This document shows positions 59,501 through 64,000 of a stretch of DNA of 64,000 nucleotides, piece after piece. This DNA is from Siderastrea siderea (taxonomy: Eukaryota > Cnidaria > Anthozoa > Scleractinia > Rhizangiidae). Positions within the stretch are counted from its first letter, which is position 1. Every line of letters starts with the position of its first letter. The DNA is taken from the NCBI GenBank assembly GCA_964030785.1, contig OZ034969.1, positions 29,957,401 through 30,021,400 on the forward strand, written 5' to 3'. The position numbers and the translations under genes are program-made. The notes under the pieces are model-generated. The model saw only the letters and a program-made list of their open reading frames with translations, was not told where the DNA came from and did no database searches.

Positions 59501-61271
59501 AGTATTTTTAATGCACACAGGGCCAGATTTAGTTACACGATGTTGAGGGGAGTTGCACCATTTAAAAAAAAATTCAACATGTAAATTCAACATCATCCAG
59601 CAATGGCCAGGCCTTATTAAAGCTACAACTCTGTGTTCAAGTAAGTGCTGCAATAGGTGGCACTAGTTAAGTAACATTCTTTATCTTGAGCACTGCCTGT
59701 GACAACTAACAATCAAGTTTTCTATTGCACCTATACTATGCCTTTTCAACACTCACTCTTAAGTTTATTTTAACACATCTAATGACTGCACATTACTCTG
59801 CCATCAACTACAGGTACTACAGCTGTTGTTAAACAACTAAGGGCCAATTTAGGTGGTACAGCTGTCACATGCGACTTGTGCAGCGCACGTTGATTGTGGC
59901 TACGACTGTTGTAAGGTTTTAAAACATGTTTCAAAATCCTCCAACATTTATCATTTTGTGTGCAACTGTCATAAAGATGTTGTACGTCTGATTGAGACGG
60001 CACAATTCGTGTTGCAGACATGACCTAAGCAAGTTGCATACAACAGTAGATGTAAACAAAAATCGTATCATCCTATCATCTCATCAGACACTAGAATTTA
60101 ACTGAAATATACACATCAAAATCCACCGAAGACAACACATGAACCTGTTATCCAAAACTTCCTAGTGGTCCATTTTGGCAGCAGCATAAAAAACACTGGG
60201 CACCGCTGGAATTACACAGTAACTGATGCATTACGATTTACATACACATAATAACTTACCTTTAACTACAGTATTTTGCATCTTTTTTTGTTCTTTCTTT
60301 GCTTTATTCAGCATGGAATAACTTTGGTAATTCATATTTGTAGTCTTTGCAACTGAGTTTGTTGTAGAAGTCTGGTTAGCTGGCTTAGCAGGAGTCTGTG
60401 GAGTATTCTCAGTTTTTACTGTTGATTCAGTTTTTACTGTTGACTGGTTACTGCTATTTCCAACATTTTCTTTCGTAGCACCTCCTCTGGCATTAGCCAA
60501 CCAGTTGGCTGTACCCCTGTTGGAGGCTGTATTTCCACCTCTACCATTCACAGCTCCTTGTATATTATTTCCTCCTTTGACATTTGGCACACCTCTTGTA
60601 GCAGTACCCCTTACATTGGGAGCACCTCTGGTTACTCTTCCCCCTCTAGCAGTAGTTGGTGCTCCTCTGCCAGGCCCTCCCCTAGACGAACCTCTGGTGG
60701 TACTTGGAGTTCCCCTGGAAGCATTGGAATCTCCTCTAGTGGCGTTAGAAGCTCCCCTGGGACTAGCCGCTCCTCTAGGTGGGTTCGTCCCCCTGCCAGT
60801 ACTTGCTCCCCTTGATGGATTTCCTCCACGGGGAGTCAGTGTTCCTCTGGGAGGTTCACCCCTTCCACCTCGACCTCGGATGCTTCCTCTCATATCTCCA
60901 CCTCTCCCTCTGCCCCTAGGTGGGCCATTAGGAGGAAATGGAGGATGTGGTGGGTCAAAGTCATCATCAGCAAATGAAGGTGGTAGGAAGGGACGGGGAG
61001 GAGGAGGAGGGGGAGGAGGGGGATGATCGTCAAATTCCCAAGGTGGAGGTCTAGGAGGACCATCAAAATCATCTCTGCCACTCCAAGGAGGTGGTGGAGT
61101 TGGAGGTCTGTCATGCCAGCCTCTATTTGGTCCTGGAGGAGGTGGCGGTGGTGATGGAGGATAACCATAAGGGTCTCGACGCTCCCACGGCGGGGAAGGA
61201 GGAGGTCCAAAGTCCTCATAGATGGGTCTGTCAAAGTATCCCCTTGGGGGAGGTCCTCCCCTTCTTCGCAT
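50523..61271 (-). CDS. RGG/proline-rich protein with three double-stranded-RNA-binding domains (candidate HYL1/DRB-like small-RNA cofactor)
   Basis: Four exons (minus): 60260-61271, 58544-58810, 56432-56842, 50523-50944; 2112 nt, 703 aa. Exon 1 (residues 1-337) begins MRRRGGPPPRGYFDRPIYED, then polyproline runs, then a long series of RG/RGG repeats such as PRGGNPSRGASTGRG, then a Lys-rich patch. Exon 2 has dsRBD1 (about 349-419), exon 3 has a basic patch (GKRVKLE) and dsRBD2 (about 456-525), exon 4 has a STPTA-repeat linker and dsRBD3 (about 637-703) ending KALGLV. Each dsRBD opens with a (Y/H/F)K-x2-L-x-E-x-CQK helix; the RNA-contact loop is KKGSEQTAAN in dsRBD3, KKQSEQNAAQ in dsRBD2 and the weaker PKEAQQSAAY in dsRBD1. 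This KK-x2-EQ-x-AA style resembles plant HYL1/DRB proteins; cnidarians are reported to have HYL1-like microRNA cofactors, so that is the favoured role (inference). Alternatives: another dsRBD adaptor or an antiviral RNA sensor. An acceptor at 61318 just 5' of the ATG suggests an upstream noncoding exon. Confidence 0.85.
51019..51152. mobile_element. 134-bp MITE, 9-bp target duplication, last intron of the dsRBD gene
   Basis: Ends CAGCCTCGTTCCCAG and CTGGGGACGAGGCTG; flanks TGTCATCCT (51010-51018) and TGTCATCCC (51153-51161) match at 8 of 9. It starts 75 bp upstream of the exon 4 acceptor, so it may overlap the branch-point area. Confidence 0.75.
53390..53635 (+). repeat. 106-bp tandem repeat, three units
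   Basis: Units start near 53397, 53503 and 53609 with ATTCAAACGAAAGCTACTGA-type heads followed by ACAGTACTTTC and GGTGCCGTTTGTCACGCTGT. Same family as the array at 35660-36440. Large intron of the dsRBD gene. Confidence 0.85.
54802..55214. mobile_element. Harbinger-like MITE, 413 bp, TAA duplication
   Basis: TIRs GGGGCTGTTTACATGGAGC and complement (CTATGTAAACAGCCCG); TAA on both sides (54799-54801 and 55215-55217). The interior is a set of palindromic GCTAGGAAGATCCTAG-like units that read the same in both orientations. Lies in the 5.5-kb intron of the dsRBD gene. Confidence 0.85.
57329..57847. repeat. Foldback-type repeat built of AAATAAATGCC units
   Basis: AATAAATGCC, AAATAAACGCC and their complements recur at 57332-57425 and 57768-57846, with a local hairpin at 57393-57430 (AATAAATGCCCC/GGCATTTATT). 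Probably a decayed DNA element in intron 2 of the dsRBD gene. Confidence 0.6.
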
Positions 61272-61588
61272 TAGAGGCCCAGCGTAATGAAAGCAAATTA
61301 AAGCCCTGCAAGATGTAAACAACAATGCAGTCAAACAAATACAAAAATTTACACCTATTCAACTTTTGTTTCAATGTAATAGGAGATGAACACAAATGAG
61401 AAGACCGCAAGACACACTAGGTGAGTTCCTTACAGGCATTCAGAATCTGAAGTTGAGTTTTATCCTTCATCATTACATTTTACAACTGCAAATTTTGAGG
61501 CTTTGAGGCTTTCTTCATAATAAAAGGATACAATTTAATAATAATATTGGTAGTGCTGGTGGGAAGCTAACCTAGACATGCATGTACT

Positions 61589-62650
61589 CAGTGTTCTCCC
61601 TAGTTTTCAGGGTAACAGGTAAGTCAGTTTTTTGGACCGGTGAAGCAGCTCTGTTGAAAATCTTTTTCTACCCTGGTGTGGAATTGTCGTCATGAGACCC
61701 AAAATGTTGCCGGCATGACACTAGGCTAACACACGTCTCGAAAACCCTTCAAAACGGTTGACGTTTGTAATTCCTGCCACGTGGAACGCATTAACGCACA
61801 GATAAACGTCGAGAAGAAAAAGCTTACAGCAACCTAAAAAACGTACTGAGAAACGCCTAGAAGATGAGACATACTCCTTACAAAGGCACAAACGAAGAAC
61901 TTCGAGGAGAAGACAATACTAAGAGTAAATTACGAACAAACCTGAACAAACCAACGTACGGATATAGACGTCAAGAAGATAACACTAGTATCTCACGACA
62001 ATGCTAACATACGGAGAAATGTTAAGGAGATACAACTAACAACATCTAAATTACGAATATACTAGCACACGGACAAACCTTGAGAAGATAACAATAATAT
62101 TTTTCGAATGTTTTAATGTACAGAGAAATGTCAACAGTCGAGAAGATAAGACTGCGCCTTACACCACTGATGAACACACTATCGCATGGAAAATGTCCAG
62201 AAGACTAATACCTTAAGAATGTACTGGCATACGGAGAAACGTTAAAAAGATACGACTAACATCTTACTAAGGTAGAAACATGCGGAGAAACGTAGAGAAG
62301 ATGAGACTATTATCTAACGAACTTAGAAATGTCGAGATGATAAGACTACGTCTAATATTGTACAAACGCATGGACAATGAGAAAAGTTACTAAAACTACA
62401 CTTACGTGGTACGCAGTAGCTTGCATCACAGACGTAATCTAATGGTCATATTCCGTCTGCGGCGCAGGCTAGGAACGCAGTACGACGGACATAAATCTTG
62501 TCATAATACAATCCGATAATAAATCTTTCACCATCCCAAACTGTTGGATGTTTCTAATCCAGGCCTTTATCTGGTTCCGGCTAACCGGTAACAAGCGGAG
62601 CTACAAGCGGTAAATTTTACCGGTTACCACCTGATAAGGAGAACACTGTG
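61589..62650. mobile_element. hAT-like element, 1062 bp, just upstream of the dsRBD gene's first coding exon
   Basis: TIRs CAGTGTTCTCCCTAG and complement of CAGTGTTCTCCTTAT; a direct TGTACT lies next to both ends (61583-61588 and 62651-62656). Subterminal GGTAACAGGTAAGT / GGTAACCGGTAAAATT blocks are shared. No transposase; the interior is the repeat array at 61840-62400. Confidence 0.75.
61840..62400. repeat. Degenerate short tandem repeat inside the hAT-like element
   Basis: Variants of CATACGGAGAAACGTTAAGA-AGATAAGACTAA recur about ten times at irregular 45-65-bp spacing (for example near 62010, 62232 and 62278). Non-coding, A-rich. Confidence 0.65.
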
Positions 62651-63009
62651 TACTGCCCAAAAGGTAGGATTTTTGAGCATCCCTGCTGGTCTGATAGGGG
62701 CACAGAGTTTGCCTGTACAAAATTTGCCTGTTCTGACTGGAAAAATACCAGGACAGTCACTATCAGAAATGTTACATGTAACTGTTTTATTTCTTGCTGG
62801 TAACAAAAACAAACTGGCAATAAACCTATTTAAGTTTACAGTCACTCTCTTCCCAGAGCTCACCATTTTTTGCTTTGATTTGTTTTGTTTTTTCTTGTTA
62901 TTGCTGTTTTGTTTGTTTGTTTGCAGGGTTTTCAATAGGAATTTGAGTAGGTGGCAAAACTGTAGGAATAGATGGAGAATGAACTACTCGCACTGAAGGT
63001 GCAAAATTC

Positions 63010-63085
63010 TAGGGGGGTCCGGGTGTATGCTCCCCGGGAAAATTTTGAAAATTTGGGACTCTTAGAATGCATTTCCTACATTCTG
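63010..63085. repeat. Dispersed repeat, copy 2
   Basis: CTAGGGGGGTCCGGGTGTAT then GCTCCCCGGGAAAATTTTGA, matching the copy at 19710-19760; AGAATGCATTT follows. Confidence 0.6.
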
Positions 63086-63199
63086 TCAGAGCAAGAATTA
63101 GGGTATTTGAACAGACAAGGAAACACAAATCTCCGCCGAAATTACTCAGAATGTAGGCAAGATTCTTTTGTTTTTCCTGAATAAATCTTGGCCGATCCA

Positions 63200-64000
63200 A
63201 GGCTCGGGTTTTGTGGTAAATGTTTCTCATGTTAGTTGTAAAATATGAGGTAATTTCTCAATCAAATAGGCGGTGAGTTCATGTGGAATAGCTGACGAGT
63301 TTCACCGGCTGCCGGTCCCTATTGAAAACCCTGTTGTTTGTTGTTGTTGTTGTTTTTTTTTCACTTTCCTTTCACTGATGATTTGCCCTTTTCTGTGTTT
63401 TGGTGTATACAAAAAAGCATTTGCAATATGCAGCTCAATTTCTCCACCTTGAACTCTATAACACCAAGACAATAGGGCTTTCATATTCTCAATTGCAGTT
63501 TCAAACTTTTCAGGAAAAGCAAAGATAGTAAGTAAGCTTAAATTTCAGCTTGCACTTTGTAAACACTGCTTTAGATCTGCATTTCTCCAGGGCACTTTCT
63601 CCCATCACCAGTTGTCTAAATTTCGTTTATAGAAATTTTCAGCAGATGGGCCACTAGCAAGTGACCACAAACAAGAAGAAACTGATAAAAGAAAAGCCCC
63701 ATAATAAATGCAGACTTTTTCAGTCTTAGCATACCTAAGATGATGAACGATAATTAACACTGAGAATCATTGCTGTAACCAGCGATTCAAAAACAAAGGA
63801 TCAAAATATTAAACCTGGAACGTAAATAAGCTTACATGTAGTAGATTCTTTATACTTCCGTACTCTAACGCTTATTTCGGATCTGATGCTCTGATTCGTT
63901 TGTTGCGTTGCCTCATATCACTATAGAATACACTGAGTAATGCATAGCTTTCAGGAAAACGCTTTTCGTTTTCCTATACCAGCAGTTAATAACGCAAAGC
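63200..64000. other. Right-edge sequence, no supported feature
   Basis: Presumably 5' to the dsRBD gene. There are short TTGTTG runs at 63338-63362 and no recognisable coding exon or RNA gene. A 5' noncoding exon of the dsRBD gene could lie here but cannot be identified by eye. Confidence 0.5.

Noticed and set aside
60505..61026. Plus-strand 173-codon open frame with PLxxL repeats and a poly-Gly end
   Set aside because: Antisense shadow of the proline/RGG-rich exon; the low-complexity minus-strand coding sequence explains it fully.
1..64000. CRISPR array, operon or bacterial-type gene cluster
   Set aside because: Spliced genes with GT-AG introns and animal families; no direct-repeat/spacer pattern of equal length.
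1..64000. Free-standing tRNA, rRNA or spliceosomal RNA genes
   Set aside because: The only tRNA-like sequence is the SINE head at about 44180-44260, which lacks a full cloverleaf.

Overview
The window is nuclear DNA of an animal, most likely an anthozoan and probably a reef coral. Genes are split into many short exons with GT-AG introns, the DNA is AT-rich, and all four genes are animal or cnidarian-type. Introns and intergenic DNA are packed with DNA-transposon remnants, tRNA-headed SINEs and non-LTR fragments. Species cannot be read from the sequence. Exons were joined by hand from splice signals, reading phase and family conservation, without transcript data.

Layout. (1) 1-13350, minus strand: 5' two-thirds of DDX1 (13 coding exons, 278 codons). 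It covers the Q motif, Walker A and the whole SPRY insert; the remaining helicase core lies beyond the left edge. (2) 13351-13466: a 116-bp head-to-head promoter shared by DDX1 and SIRT5. (3) 13467-22701, plus strand: a complete SIRT5 mitochondrial deacylase gene (6 exons, 303 aa) with desuccinylase, catalytic and zinc residues all present. (4) 22702-27281: gene-poor convergent interval. (5) 27282-39705, minus strand: an ESRP-type splicing regulator (11 exons recognised, 659 codons, three RRMs); its last coding exon is unresolved. (6) 39706-50522: about 11 kb of repeats with no gene that I can support. (7) 50523-61271, minus strand: a four-exon gene for a 703-aa protein with a proline/RGG-rich N-terminal half and three double-stranded-RNA-binding domains. 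Its dsRBD signatures look like the plant HYL1/DRB type, which makes it a candidate cnidarian HYL1-like microRNA cofactor. (8) 61272-64000: its upstream region, with a 1.06-kb hAT-like insertion just 5' of the first coding exon.

Three of the four genes act in RNA metabolism (DDX1 in tRNA ligation and RNA unwinding, ESRP in alternative splicing, the dsRBD protein probably in small-RNA processing). Nothing shows that they form one pathway. The clearest functional linkage is the shared DDX1/SIRT5 promoter. Many mobile elements keep readable target-site duplications (TTAA, TTA/TAA, TA, 5-6 bp and 9-10 bp), which allows family assignment and shows nested insertions.
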